The notes under the pieces are model-generated. The model made no database searches. It was given only the letters and a program-made list of their open reading frames with translations, and was not told the DNA's origin. Positions 10,866-25,600 of a stretch of DNA of 64,000 bases are shown here, one piece after another. Every line of letters starts with the position of its first letter. Position 1 is the stretch's first letter. Position numbers and translations under genes: made by a program. This DNA is from Symbiodinium microadriaticum (taxonomy: Eukaryota; Sar; Dinophyceae; Suessiales; Symbiodiniaceae). The stretch lies in assembly GCA_001939145.1 (NCBI GenBank), contig LSRX01001181.1, forward strand, positions 1 to 64,000, given 5' to 3'.

Positions 10866-13500
10866 CTGATTCTTGCTTTCCTTTGAAGGGTTCTTCAAGG
10901 AGTTAATAGGGGTTTCGGGTTCCTTTCAGGGTTCTGTTTTGGGTTCCTTTAAGGGCTCTTTAAATGGTTCTGAAAAAAGGATCTATAATAGGGTAAGACC
11001 AGGGCCTTACATTTGAAAAGGATGCTTTTAATCAACAGGTTCCTTTGAGGGACTGTAGAAGGGATGTAGAAGAGGATAGGGTTTCGCGTTTTGGGGGTTT
11101 GGGCTCATTTTCGTGATTCCGCCAACAAGCACATGGAGGGTTCCGCGAAGGCAGCATGGGGGCCTCAATGCCTGGAGCAAGGATTTGGGATACGTTTCAC
11201 TAAACAAATCCTTGAGAGTCCATGTGCCCAAACAGTATATACTCGGGCCCTAAAGCTCCTATGCAAAGATCACTTTAAGGCTAACTAAAGTAATATGTAA
11301 AGATCACTTTAAGGCCAAAGCATGTGCTGTATGCGTACATGGACTGTGGAATTCAAGACCCTAGAATAACAAACCCTCCCCCTTTTACAGGAAGTATAGC
11401 AGAGATCCCAAGAACAAGGCCAAGAACAAGGCCCTTAAAGAAGGGTTTAGGGCTTAGGGTTTATTGGTCAGCAGCCTGCACTACTTGTTGAATCGCCAAA
11501 CCCGACAGAGCCAACCTTTCAGTGCTGCTCAAATCCCAAGCTCTAGCAACCCCTAATCACCCTAACACCTACCGGTCACCTACCTCAACCTACCATAAAC
11601 TGCTTTGCTGTAGTCTCTTCTTTAAATAGGCCGTAACATAGACTTCAAAAGGACCCTACGAACAAAATAGGCGGTTAAGGTAAACCCAACCCTGGAATCC
11701 TGGAGCTATTATTTAGTAGCAACGAACGACCGGCTTAATTATCAGAAGTTGAACTTGGAGTGGTCTGGTACGGCGGATCGGGAGGGTTAAGTTGGAAAGA
11801 GTTTCGCTTCAGAATGAGAAGAGGAGTGCCCGAAACCCCTACGCTCCGATGTCAGCAGGCTCCACTTCAACTGTGCCTCCGGCATAACTGCTGATAGTGT
11901 CTTTGAACTCCTGACCCAGCAAGCTGTGGGCATCGTCTTCCTTGATGTACCTGCGCTTTTTATAGGGGGTTCAGCGGTTTAGGGGTTTGGGCCGTCCCCG
12001 TATCCCCAAACTCTCCAAACATAGTAGGCTGTGACACCTTTCTTATAGGGTATAACCTCCGAAACAACAGAATAAAGAAAAATGCATTCCCAGGTAGGGC
12101 TTTTCTGCGATTCCAACGGTACCTACTCGTTCCGACCCCTCCCTCCTAAACCCTAAACCCTAAATCCTAAACCCTAACCCGTCATTAGAGGATCCTGACC
12201 CTGCAGTCGCCTCTCAAAAGCGCTACACTCGAGGGTATGGGTCCCGTTATCCCCTAGTGGTGAGAATAGGGATTAGTGGTATGCTATAGGTGTACGTAGT
12301 ACTAGAACCACATGGAGGGGAACACTAGAAGCTGATATCAGTACAAGCTCATGCCCTCTATTTTCGGGGGGCGACTTACTTTAAAGCAAGTTTGAAGTGG
12401 CCCATTTACGTACAGCTTCGAGTGGCCGCTGAATCATTCTGAGGTGGATGGAGGTGTACAGGAGTGAGAGGAAACAAGACATATGCTAAGCAGGTGCAAA
12501 TGAAATTATGCGTAATTTGCTTGTGGCTGGCTGACGCAATCCTACCCATGAAGTAGGCACTATGTCCCATGGGTTGCAAAGACTTCAGAGTGAGTCGCCC
12601 GGATTCGGGTTGCACATCCTGAAAACACGACTCATGCCCAACAAACCCGGCACCCCACCAGATCAATACCCCGAGGATCCTTTAAACCGACACCTTTCCC
12701 CTAAGGGTCCATGTACCTATAAAGCACATAGGCTAACCTGCATTACTAAAACAGCTACACGGAACTGTAGGGCTAACGCCAGCTCCACCCAGACCTCAAA
12801 CCCTTGGCTCTTAAGCACAGAGTGTGAAACCTTTATCAAACCCCTAAACCGAACCTCAAACCCTGCACCCTTGTAATTATCACCCTAAGCCCAGAACCCT
12901 ATTCAAAAACTCTGCGAAGGACCCGTCGCCGTTCTCGTCGAAAGCTCGAAACACTTCTCGGATAGCCGCGGTGGTGATGTTCCGTCGCTGCGCCTTGGGA
13001 GTTCAGGATTTGGGGCAAGGATGTTGCGCAAAATTTAGGGTTTGAACCCCTGAGCGGTTGTATGGTTGGCCATGTGTGGCCTGCTATTTCCCTATAAGGG
13101 GTAGACTTATGTAGACGAGCACGTAGTAGTACTGAACATCGTACTTAACATTCACTTGAAGCAGCACTGATAGCAAGGCCGGCGCAAGAAGCAACAGCCA
13201 TTGCCGGTTATGATTTGATTTACAACAGCGCTGACAAGCAATAAGAACATGGAACCACTGGAAACAAAAGCGGCAAGATACATACTCTTAATTAGGCACG
13301 ACGATAGAGAACGTTACAAGTAATCACGGAGCCATACAGATCAGCCATAAACAAGAACACGAACAACAACGTACATAGAGATTCAAACAAGAATAGAAAC
13401 TCATATATATATATATATATATATGTACACGTATGTACATCATTGTAACCTAAAATGCATGTCATATCAATACAACTCCGTGTGTGTACATATATATATA

Positions 13501-13536
<36 letters not shown>

Positions 13537-13617
13537 GAGAGAGTGAGAGAGAGTGAGAGAGAGTGAGAGAGAGTGAGAGAGAGTGAGAGAGAGTGAGAGA
13601 GAGTGAGAAAGAGTGTG

Positions 13618-13648
<31 letters not shown>

Positions 13649-16600
13649 GAAGGAAAGAGAGTGGGAGAGCGAGAGAGAGAGAGAGAGAGACAGACAGAGA
13701 GAGACACAGAGAGAGAGAGAGAGAGACACAGAGGCGTGAGAGGGAAAGTTTGCTTTTATTTCATCCTCTAATATGGCCAGGCCTTGGTTATGAGGATGAA
13801 CTCCTTGCCTAAACCCTAAACCCTAAACCCATTTCATCCTCAAAACGGCCAGGCCTTGGTTATGAGGATGAACTCCTTGTAGTTCACCTCTCGCGTCCAT
13901 CGATCGCAGTGCTTCGAGATGTCCTCCGCCTGGGCTTCCTCCTGACAGAGGGCTTCTTTGAGGGTTTGGGGCTTCGAGGGTTTAGGGTTTAGGGTTTAAG
14001 GTTTAAGGTTTAGGGTTTAGGGGGTTGAGGGGATGAGGGTTGAGGGTTTAGGGCCGAGGGTTTGGTGGGCTTCTTTGAGGCGTCGATGAGGGCTCCTTAA
14101 GGGTTGAGGCCTTGCTGAGGGGTTCGGGTTTATTGCGGGTTTAAGGCTGAGGGTTTACTGAGGGTTTAGGGTTTAGGTTTGGGGCCTATAGGGTATAGTG
14201 AGTGAGGGTTTAGGGCTTAGGGCTTGTATGGTTTACTCAAAGAGTTTGGGGTTTTGTAGAGCTTGCGACAGGGTCTTCAAGGGCTTCAAGGGTTTTAGAT
14301 CTTAGTGGTTTTGGAATTAGATAGTAGTTTCTGGGGAACCCTAACGATCCGACGAGCAAATCCTTTACAGTACAATCCTCAGACAACTGGAAATGTATAA
14401 ACCCTGTAGACGATCCAGGGTACACCCAAACCCTAAACCCTAAACCCTAACCCTACACTCCATGTATGAGGGTAGTGTTCTGGATTACGGTCCCGTGCTC
14501 GGAACCCGAACGAAGGAGGCACCCTTAAAAAAACAAAAAAAAGCGCCCTAAAAGGTACCCTAACTTAGATAACTGCCCCCCTAACCCTAAACCCTAAACC
14601 CTAAACCCTAAACCTTAAGCAGCCCCATACCTTTGGGCTAAGGCCGGGCTGGGGGGCTCCTCCACTTTCAGGCTCCTTCAAAGCGCGAGGCTTCAAGCCC
14701 TTCCGTAAGGGTCCGTGTATCCATATGGCTAGTTCTCTAACTTAGGGCCCCCTTTTTGGGGTCCTTTTTGTAAGGGTGCCGCACTATATTGGGGACCCAA
14801 AAGAAGGGGACCCTAATTTAGAGAACTACCCATATATGAGTATACTTTGACCCTAAAGCACCCATAATAGGGACTACTTTAAGGCCTAAGTATATCTATT
14901 TGGGTACATGGACCCCTTGAGGGCTTCCGAAGTTTCGGTCTCCTTCATTATGTGCTTCCTTGTTTACTTGGGCCCTTAAACATGGTAGGCCAGGGTATGG
15001 TGGACTGCGGCTACATGTAAAACGTTTCAACCCCTCCACGTCAACCCGGATACCCCAAACCCCTAATCCTAAACCCTTGAAACCCTAAGCCCTAAACCCC
15101 AAATCCCTAAACCCATACAGCTTACGCTGAACGAGATTCCTCGTCGGCGGGGAGGCTCACGTCGGCGATGCGATCGAAAAACCTGGCATGGACTCCCCCC
15201 TAAACCCGATGAAATCTACCTTCTTGTCAGGACTTGTATGGATAGTTCTCTAAAGTAGGTCTCCTTTAGAGTCCTTTTTATAGGGTTGCCGTACTATATT
15301 GGGGGACCTACAGCGGGACCCTGATCTCGAGAACTACCATATGGAAAATCATGGTAAGGAACGCTGAAAAGGTTTTCAAGCTAATGCTTATAAGCCTTAC
15401 ACATGCTACATCCCAGGCAAGCGGTATCCTGCAGATTCGCAGTTTACCTGTGGTGTGGGCTTGCGAACAAAGCTTGAAGACCTAGCCAGGTCGAACGTGT
15501 CCTCAGCCGAAATCCATCAAAAGGCGCAGCCTACGTATACCAAGAGAGGGAGTAGGGCTGTCTCCATTGTAGTTCAAGCTTTGGCTAAAACTGCTTTATA
15601 TAGGATACTACACTATAAGCCGGTTAACCAGAAATAAACCACAATCGAATCATCCCAACTCGATCACCTCTGGGTCGCGGGAGTTTGAGTGCTGCGGCGG
15701 GGGTTTAGGGCGATGGTGAAGGCTCAACATTCGGGGCTCTGGGTCCTTAGGATGCTAGGTCTTTCTATAAAAAGGCTTAGTTTTGGGTTTTCGGGGTTAA
15801 TTATGCTTTAAGGTTTTGGAAATACTATTAGGGGTTTCTGGAGACTGTTTCGGCCAAACCCTTATAAATCCCTTGCCATACTCTTCTAGCCTCTTGCAAG
15901 AAACCATTAACGCCTTAGGGAGAAATTTTTGGAACCATAACCCTAAACCCTAAACCGCTTCACGGGGTTTTAGGGTCTGGGCCTTCAGGCTTTTAGGCTT
16001 GAAGGTTGTAGGGTTTAGGGCTTTAGGCGTTTAGGTTTGAGGGCTTTGGGGTTTCAGGGTTTTGGGGCTTTAGGCTTTAGGGTTTTGGGCTAAGGGCTTG
16101 GCTTGAAGGTTTAAAGAGCCTAGGGCAACCCGGAACCCTGCACTGCACCCTAAACCCGAAACAACCCTAAACCCCACACATCTATAAAGCCGGCAGCCTA
16201 CACACAAAGCTCCCTTAGCCCTGAACCCCCAACCCCCGAAGCCTGAACCCCCGGTCCCTAAGCCCTGAATCCCCTAACTCCCCAAACCCCAGACCACAAA
16301 ACCCCGCAATCCCAAACCCTCTTCAAAGGATTCCTTATGATTCCTTCAAGGAACCCCAAAACCCCGAAATTCCTTTTTAAAAGGATTCCTTTATTAACGG
16401 AACCCCAAAACCCCAAATTCCCTGGATTCCTTACCGGAACCCCGAAAACCCGGTAACCCCACCCCAAGACCCCCAAAATTACTTTTTAAAAGGATTCCTT
16501 GAAGGAACCCCCAAAACCCCGAAACCCCCACTTCACGTTGAACGCGCCAAAGGCGACTCCGTCTCCTCGCTGATGGAGATCTGAACTTGCAAGGACTCCT

Positions 16601-19600
16601 TGAGAACCTGGGGGCTGATGACTTTGGGGTTTAGGGGGTTTGGGGGTTTAAGGTTTAGGGTTTTGGGGCTGAGTGCTTCGGATTTTTGGGTTTAGGGCGT
16701 AGGATTTTGAGGTTTAGGGCTTAGGGTTTTGGGGGCGCCTGGGGTTTTGGGGCTTGTAGTGTTTAGGGTTCATGGTTTAGGGTGTAGGTTTCGGTCCATG
16801 TATTCGTCAGAGCGTTGCCTTAATGAAGGTTCCCTTGGGAGGGGGAAGCAGGGCTTTATAGGTTCCGTTACCTTGAGCGGTACCTTTCAAAACTTCGATC
16901 GAGATGGAGGTTGGGATGGACTTGAGGGTTCAGGGGTTTAAACGTTAGGTTTGGCATTTGAGTTTGGGACTAGAAGACCAGCGGGACGCATCTTATTATT
17001 CATTCGGATAGAACGACGGTGTGAAGGCGATTTTTGTCAAGAAGAAAAGTGTCGGTTTCGACCAGTACATACTAGTACCACTCGTGCTACTACTTCTCCC
17101 CTTCCTCATACGACTATTAATGCGATACACAATGCATGGCCCTGCGGTAGTCTATCACAAACTCTAAACCAGTATGGGAACCCTGAAAGGAGCCCCAAAC
17201 CCTAAACCGTAAACCCAATAAACCCTAAACCCTGTAAACCCTAACACCCTAAAACCCTAAACCCTTTAAACCCTCAACCCTAAACCCTAAAGCCCTAAAC
17301 CCTATAAACCCTATAAGCCCTAAATCCTATAAACCCTAAACCCTATAAACCCTATAAGCCCTATAAGCCCTATAAGCCCTAAACCCTAAACCCTAAACCC
17401 TAAACCCTAACACCCTAAAGCCCTAAAGCCCTATAAACCCTAAAACCCCAAACCCTAAAACCCTAAAATCCTATAAACCCTAAACCCCAAACCCTAAACC
17501 CTATAAAACCGAAACCCTAAAACCCCAAACCCTCCCTTTTAGGGCACCTTGATGAAGGTCTCCGCCGAGATCTTCCCACTGCTGTGCTCGTCGAAGCTGC
17601 GAAACCGCTGCTCCAGGAGGGTGATGTCCTCTTAAGCTTAGGGGTTTAGGGGTTAAGGGTTCATAGGGTTAATAGGGTTTAGGGTTTAGGGTTTTGGGTT
17701 TAGGGTTAAGGGTTTAGGGACTTGTACAGTAGTTTTGTAGGCTTTTCGGGCTCTTGCAAGGGTTTTTTGAGGTTCCTAAAACAACGGTTCTGGTTTAGGG
17801 TTTAGCATGTCCTCTTGACTCATGCAAGGGGTGTTTAACATTCTTTAAAGGACAAGGCTTCTCAGGGTTTATTTAGGGCCTGGGGTTTAGGAACTTAGGG
17901 CCATTCTGGGTGTAACGCCCTCTTCACTTAGGCCCCAGAGGCCCCCACAGTAATAGGCTTCTCTTGGCGCCAATTTTTAAGGATTTCAGTTGTTCTTTTT
18001 TTTTTGATTTTCTATGGGCTCTTTTTGAAGGGTTTAGGGTTTTTTTTTTGATTTTCGANAAAACCCCAAAAACACCAAAAAACCCTAAACCTTTTGGGTC
18101 CTCCTCGCGGCCTCCAAAGGCCGATGAGCTCTGGAGCTTTCCGAAGATGCCCAGGGCAGCCCGGGTGATGGCGTTGTTCTGAAACAAGGGGAACGGTTTT
18201 TAGGGCTTTAGGGGTTTAAGACTTTAGGGTGATGGCATTGTTCTGAGAACTCAAGGGGTTTAGGGTTGTTTAGGGTTGTTTAGGGTTTAGGGTGATGGCG
18301 TTGTTCTGAGAACCAAGGGGGTAAGGGTTTCTAGGGCTTTGGGGTTTAGGGCTTTAAGGGCTTTAGGGGTTTTTAGGTCTTTTTAGGGCTTTTAGGGTTT
18401 TTAGGCGCTTTCGGGCTTTTGGGGTTTTAAGTTGAAGGTTTAGGGTTGAGGGTTTAGGGCTTCGTTGTTCTGACAGGGAGTGCCAGGGGGTACTCAACAA
18501 CGGCTCTCTTCAGGGTTCTACTAGGCCTTATAATGGCTTCAATAGTGTTTTAGGCTTTAGGGTTTAGGTGTTGTGCTCAAGAGGAAGTGCTTGACGGGCT
18601 CGAGTTTTGGGCACGGCTGCCCTCTATCCTTTCCAACGCTGCTTTGGTAAGTAAGAACCATACAGGCTAGGTTCTGCGCAGGCCTTCCAAAATCCTTTAA
18701 TCAAGGAAGATACCTTAAATTAAAGGATGATCCCTCATATGATTTGTACCTGAAATTCAAGGATGATCCCTAATATGATTTATGGCATATATATATATAT
18801 AATACATGTATATATATATATATATATGTATATAATATATATAATGTAAGGGGTCTTGGAAGGTCTAGGGACTTGGTGCCATCCCTTCCAGGCTTCTGCG
18901 CGCATGATACACCCAACCCTGCACCCTAAACCCGCCAGACCCTCCAAAAATCCTTTATATCAAGGCACGGCTTAGGGTCTAGGGTTTAGGGTGGAGTATA
19001 CCTTAACTTACAGGTATTGACTGAAGCTATCTTCCTTAATTCAGGGATTTTGGAAGCTCTGGGTCTGGCAGGGCTTATAGGGCGGGCTTACGAAGGCGGA
19101 CCATGACACCCTCAAGTACACGTCAATAGACTTCTTATGGCCAATGATGGGGGTACTTGGGCTATGATAGATATGATAGATGGTATTTGGGTGTCTAGGT
19201 ATAGGTAGGGCTTATGACATCAGCGTGCTGCTTTCACGATTCACTATACCTGCCCAGAACCCTATAAGGCCTAAAGCCGAAACCCTACATCCTAAAGCTT
19301 AAACCCTAAAACCCTGAAGCCTAAACCCTAAACCCAGGGTCAGAACACCTCAAGGGGACCTCGGGCGGATGCATGCGAAAAGATTACAAAAGTAAGCAAT
19401 TTAGCCCTGACGCCCCTAAACTCAAAAGCCAAAACCCAGAACTCTAAACCCCCAAACCCTCAAACACTCAACACTAAGCCCCAGATTTCCAAAACCGTAA
19501 ACCCTTTGTACACCCCTAACCCTCCCGATTAACCGATTAACCAAGCCCAGACAGCCCCCTATAAGCCCTAAACCCCAGATCCTAAAACCCATATAGTCTA

Positions 19601-22600
19601 AGGCCAAGCCCTTAAACCCCAAACCCCCAGATCCTAAACCCCCCGTCCTGAGCGAACTTCCACATGTCCCGCACGACGCAGCGGTTGATGGGCAACTCCA
19701 ACTCAGCATCCGGTGTCCCCTGGCTAAAAACAAAGGAATTTAGGGTCCAGGGTTTAAGGGTTTAGGGTCGAGGGCTGGCTAAAATACGAGGAGAATCTAG
19801 GGTCTGGGGGTTTAGGGTTGAGGGTTTACTGGTTTAGGGGTTGAGGGTTTAGGGATGTGTCCACTGGCCCCAAAAAGACTTTAGGGTTTAAGGGTTGAGG
19901 GCTCAGGGGTAAAATGTTTAGGGGTTCAGGGTTTACAGCTCAAGGTCTATGGTATGGTATTCGGGTTAAGTTACTATCGGGGATACTCCTTAAGTTTTAA
20001 CTTAGATCATATAGCATAAAATGGATACAAAACCTGTGCTCCATGGCCTGTGTCTAGAGCCGCCGTGCTCGGTAGAACCCTTATAATTACCTACTGAAGC
20101 TACCAAGCCCCCAAACCCTAAACCTGAACCCCAGCCAAAAGCCTTGCAATCCTGCAACCCCAAACCTTCAGCCCCCCCAACGCCATACCCTGAATGAATC
20201 CTCACCGGCTCCATGAAAAATCAAGGTTAAGCCTCAAGCCCTACACCCTAAACCTTACACTCCCCAACTACCCCGTGATAGAGCTTAAGTACCACTACTA
20301 AGGACCATAAGGTCTTTATTACAGGATACTTGGGGGGCGGTGGGCGCTGGTAAACCCCAAGCCCTATAAGTCCTAAGATTACACCCTAAAGCCTAAACAT
20401 GAACGTCGACACCCCATAGACCCTAACAGTCCAAACATACCCCTCAGCATCCCTAAACCTTCAGCTCTACGTCCTATATCACCCTAAAAAGGCCCCAAAA
20501 CACACCCTAAACTTTGCACCCTAAGCCCTACACTAAACCCTAAACCCTAAACCCTACAGTAAACCCTAAGCCCTAAACCGTATAAGCGCTATAAACCCTA
20601 TAAGCCCTTAATCCATGGGCGGCCTGTGGCCAGCTGGCCTTGGACACCTGGTCCTGCGAAGGGAGCTCTTTCTCAGAGGCTGACTGCTCTAGAGGCCCAG
20701 GGTTTTGGAATTAGGGCTTTGGGTTTTGGGCTTAGGGCCTAAAAAATTACCAATACTCTTTTCGGGGGGTTCCTTATGATAATTGTAGTATAGTATAGGA
20801 GTTGGGGGTTTAGGGTTTAGCCCTAACCCTTCAGGTACTTACTATAGAGGGTACTAGAACCCCTAGGTCCCTATAAAGAAGGAAGGTACCTGGAGGGTTA
20901 GGGTTGGGGTTCCTTATCACACCTGTACCCCAAAACATTGTTCTAATTATTCTAGCTGTCCCAAACAAAACATGCCCTTCCATATAGTTGCGGCTTTGGC
21001 TAGAGCTGCAAGATTTGGAGGTTTAGAGTGTAGATTTTGCTTGTGTGATCTGCCGAAAACTCTTGCATGATGCTTCCAGGATGCAGCTACTAACTTGTCT
21101 AGCACATGGAACATCCTGAACCACTGACAGCAATAGTGCAGGAGTGCATGCAACTAGACGGTTGCCATGTTATCTGGGATACACCCTCTTCATGGATTTT
21201 GCGTTTCTCGAGTCTTGGTGTCCCCACTCCCCACAGGTAGCAGGCTCTCTGGGGCTTTGAAAGCATTCCTCTAGCACCAGCCTTTTCTAAACCCTCGGAG
21301 AGTGTAGGTAGGAGTTCAAGATGGGTCTAAGCCCAACCTCGAAAGCTGTGGAGCATCTACTTCCCCCAAGGGTCCAAAGTACCCATATGGTACAATGTAG
21401 GGTGTCTATATTGGGAATTACTATTATGATTTGGGGAAGTATGCCCCATAACAGTACCTAGGACCCTTTCGGTTCGGACTTACAGCATGATCTTGCCAAT
21501 GCGAATTACCCAAAATCGGCAACCCTTGCAGCTTAAGAGCGCGTCAAAGTCGAAATCTCTAAATCCGAAGCCCTCAACCACTGAAGCCCGCAATCCGCCA
21601 GCCCTAGACCCCAAACCTCTGACCTCAACAGCCCTACGAAACGTTGCAGAAATCCCAGGGTAACTTTGTAGAACCTCGAACAGCCTCAATCAGTTAAGAA
21701 CTCATCGGTCCATCTTGAGCCAGGCGTGTTGCGCGGCTTCGGCCGCCGACAGACGCTCGTATGGATCCTTCCCACGTCCATCGTGTCTTGGGAGGTTGAT
21801 GGCTCAGCTTTGGTTTAAGTTTTAGGGCTTTCGTGTCGGAGTTTCTGCTTCAGAGTTGTAGGGTTTCCTGGTTTAGAGTCTAGGCGCCCCGTGATCCGTA
21901 GATGGGTCCTTGCATCATGAAAAACTCACCGAAACCGACCGGATGCTGGGTTCGAACAGAGTCTACAGGTGGTGAAAAGTCTAGGTCTATGTGTCGATGC
22001 TTACGGGCTCAGGGCTTCAAGTCTTGGGCGTTTTTTGTGTGTGATGGTCTCAAGACAAACAATAAACCCTAAACTCCTAAACCCTAAGCCCAAAACCCTA
22101 TAAAGCCTGCACCCTAAACCCGAAACCCTAAACCCTATACCCTAAGCCCCAAACCCTAAACCCGAAACCCTAAGCCCTAAACCCTAAACCCGAAACCCTA
22201 AGCCCTAAACCCGAAACCCTAAGCCCTAAACCCGAAACCCGAAACCCTAAGCCCTAAACCCGAAACCCGAAACCCTAAGCCCTAAACCCTAAACCCGAAA
22301 CCCTAAACCCTAAACCTTTCTTCAGGGATTTTGGGAAGGGCCGGGTCTGGTGCAGTCGCAGGATACCACCTGAGGCCCTGAACTTAATTTAAGGCTTAGG
22401 GTTTTAGGGTTTAGGGCTTAGGCTTAAAGTTTAGGGCTTAGGCTTGAGGTTTAGGGCTTAGGCTTAAGGTTTAGGGTTTAAGGTTTATAAGGTTTAGGGT
22501 TTAGGGCTTTAGGGTTTAAGGCTTGAGGTTTAGGGTCTAGGGCTTTAAGCCCTTAACTGGATTCACTGGATTCTTGCTGAGGGATTTAGTTTAGGGCTTA

Positions 22601-25600
22601 GGGTTTGGACCCTTAACTGGGCTAAGGGAATTTTTAATTTAAGCTACCAGAATGCAGAAACCATATCATCTACTATAGATCCCCATTATGGTAACTTAAA
22701 TTAAATCCTTAACAAGAACCCAGTTAAAACAAACCTAGGAAGCTGAAACGTTCTACTCCTCAGCATACCAGAACTGTAGTACCCTTGTATTGATTGGGTA
22801 AGCTGTTTTATGTCTCAGATCCTACAAGAAGGCAACGGTGTAATGCTCGATAAGCTTTGGAGTCTAGACGATGAACACCTCGGAACTCTAAACTCTAAGC
22901 CCTCAGATGTCACGTTGAACTCTGAGCCATGAGCTCAAAAGCATGAAATCGAGATGCACCAGGCCCTAAACTCTAGAATCTAGAACCTAAACATACCAAA
23001 ACTCTAAACCTCAAGCCCTTAAGCCAATCCTGGGACGCTGCACACGCTGCATCCTGAAACCGAGTGCGTCCTTTCGCAGCAGGCTTCGCACGAAGTGCTT
23101 TGCCGTCTCGGAGATGCCTTCCCACCTCGCTGCGGGTTTTAGGGTTTAGGGCTTAGGAGTTGCGAGGTGCCCTTATTGGTGTAAACAGGGTTCCAGTTCG
23201 AAACGGGTTTCGTAGCGCTAAACCCCCAAAACCCACGGGTCTTTATTGCAGGCTTCTTTTCAGCTCCTCAGGAGGATCTGAAACCTTGCTCAAAGCTTCT
23301 TGGTCGCGGCTCTTCACCCAAAGGGTCCTGCGTGCTGTTGCGGTGGATACTTCCGCAAACCCTAAACCCTAAACCCCTGAACCCTAAACCCTAAACCCTA
23401 ACCCTTAACCCTTAACCCTAAACCGTAAACCCTAAACCCTAAAGATAGGGCGTTTGGGTTCGTAGTTTTTCGGCTCTTGGGGCTTTTAGTCTTATAGGCT
23501 TTTAAAGTTTAGGGCTCGGGGGGTGAGCTATTTACAGACTCCAGTCTGAAACTCGCCCCGCTTCGCCATCTAGGGAGTTGGGATTGCATGGGGCTTAGGG
23601 CTTAAGAGGGTTTTATGGCATGATCTTGGAGGTTCGTACGGTCATAAGTACAGTAATTGGAGCTACAAGGAGTTATAACTACAGCTACCTTCTTACCAGG
23701 TCCCATGACCCCTAAAGTTTGCCAACCAAGGTACCCTCGAGCAGTGGGGTCCAATGGGTGCCATGATGGAACCACTATTAAGCATCCGTTGATCTCGTCT
23801 GTCACCGGTCTCCAAGGGACTCACACGAAGCGGCCTCGAAGCAGGTAGCCCTAAACCCTAAACCCTGAACCCTAAACCCTAAATCCTAAGCCCTAAACCC
23901 TAAACCCCGAAACCCCAAAACCCCAAAACCCCTAAACCCTGAACCCTAAATCCTAAACCCTAAATCGTCCACATGGGCCGTAGCCTGAGGACGTCCACCA
24001 CACGTCCTCGAACTTAGATGTAAAGACGCTGCCCTAAAACCTAAACCCTAAACCCTAAACCCCTAACTAATCCCCTAGGCCCTAAACCCTGCGGACCACG
24101 TTTCTGTCCCAGTCGGGACTTTCTGAGATTCCTTGAGCCCAGGCCGGAGAGTAGCTCACTTTCTTCTGAGCTTCAAGTCCTTTCAAAGCCTATAAACCCG
24201 AAACCATAAATCTTATCAATCCTATAAACCCTATAAAACCTAAACCATAAACCCAATAAACCCAATAAGCCCTATAAACCCTATAAGCCCTATAAGCCCT
24301 ATAAGCCCTAAACCCTAAACCCCGGTAGCCCTCTTGGTGTCCTTGTGCCAGCGCACGCCCTGGGCGCCCCGCCGTTTGTCGTTGCAGATGAAGCGGCCCT
24401 GCTTGATCTTGCCGACGACCTCCGGGGAAAGTCGGGGTTCTGGTGATGAACCGACTTGCTTACCTAGTCTACTCGCTCCGGCCTAGGCACCGGGAATAAC
24501 CAGACATTCATATACTCCTGAACTCGGGCTGTTTATCATAGAGTCCTCTGATGGGGGATTAAAGTGTCTTACTACATAGTAGCCCTGTTGAACAAGTATC
24601 TACCTTGTATTGACATGAACCTCCTGAAGAGGAAGGTATCAACCACTTCACTCAGCAAGGTATTGCGGTCGAGCTTCCGGTGGGAGGGGTTGTAGAATCA
24701 ATTAAGCACGTTACGTTCTATATAATTGAATCAGAACTTCTTCAACGGCCATAGGAACCGTCTAGAACCCTCGAGAATTCTTATAGAACCCTTCTGGAGT
24801 CAGTCGAACCTTTGCTCGTTTTCGGTGATAGTTCCAACAGCCCACCGTACAGCACAGCCACAACAAGGAGTCATTAGTTGTCAATGGCTGTTGCAGGGTT
24901 TACATACTTACATACCCCAGATTTTGCGGTTTGATGAACAGGTCTTTCCACATGCGTGCAGCATCGCACCTTTAAGTGTTGTACAACAACAATGCTGTTT
25001 ACCACCAGTGATCCATAGTAAATGTGGGTGTAGGAGTGTCTTCGTCACGATCTGGACCCTCTAAGTCCTTCAGATAGTGCTGATGCGTTTGCGGTTGTTG
25101 CCGTATTTCCTTGCATGCTTACATCGTCCTTACGTACGTTACATCTAACCATCTTCTCTTACCCCTGCTGAAATCGTACCCTTCGTCATTGGGAGCAGTC
25201 TTTGCTGTTCTTGTGTATATATATATATATATATTATTTATACTTTCCTTGCAGCGGCTTCGTCTTGATGTCTTTCTACATCTGTCAGTGTGTGCCTTTC
25301 TTCTCTGCAAACTGAACATCTTTGGTGTTTCTTTTGCACTTTGCAATACCTGAAAACTATGTGATCCGCGGAAGAATTTTCTTGCCCTGCAGCCATCGAA
25401 CACAGAGAAGCCCCCCAACACCAAAAACTCAAAGATGGTTGAAGCTGAGCTGGAGGACATCGGCATCCTCCTTGCCGTCAAAGGGGGGCTTTCCACTGAG
25501 CAGCATGTACACGATCACCCCCATGGACCTGGGCTTTGGCTTGACGGTGTTTACCCTAAGGGTCCAAGGACCTAATAATCATAGACCTTCCTCAATATAC

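Noticed and set aside
13292-13812. Ser/Leu-rich and Arg/Glu-rich ORFs
   Set aside because: Translation of a (GA)n microsatellite in several frames on both strands.
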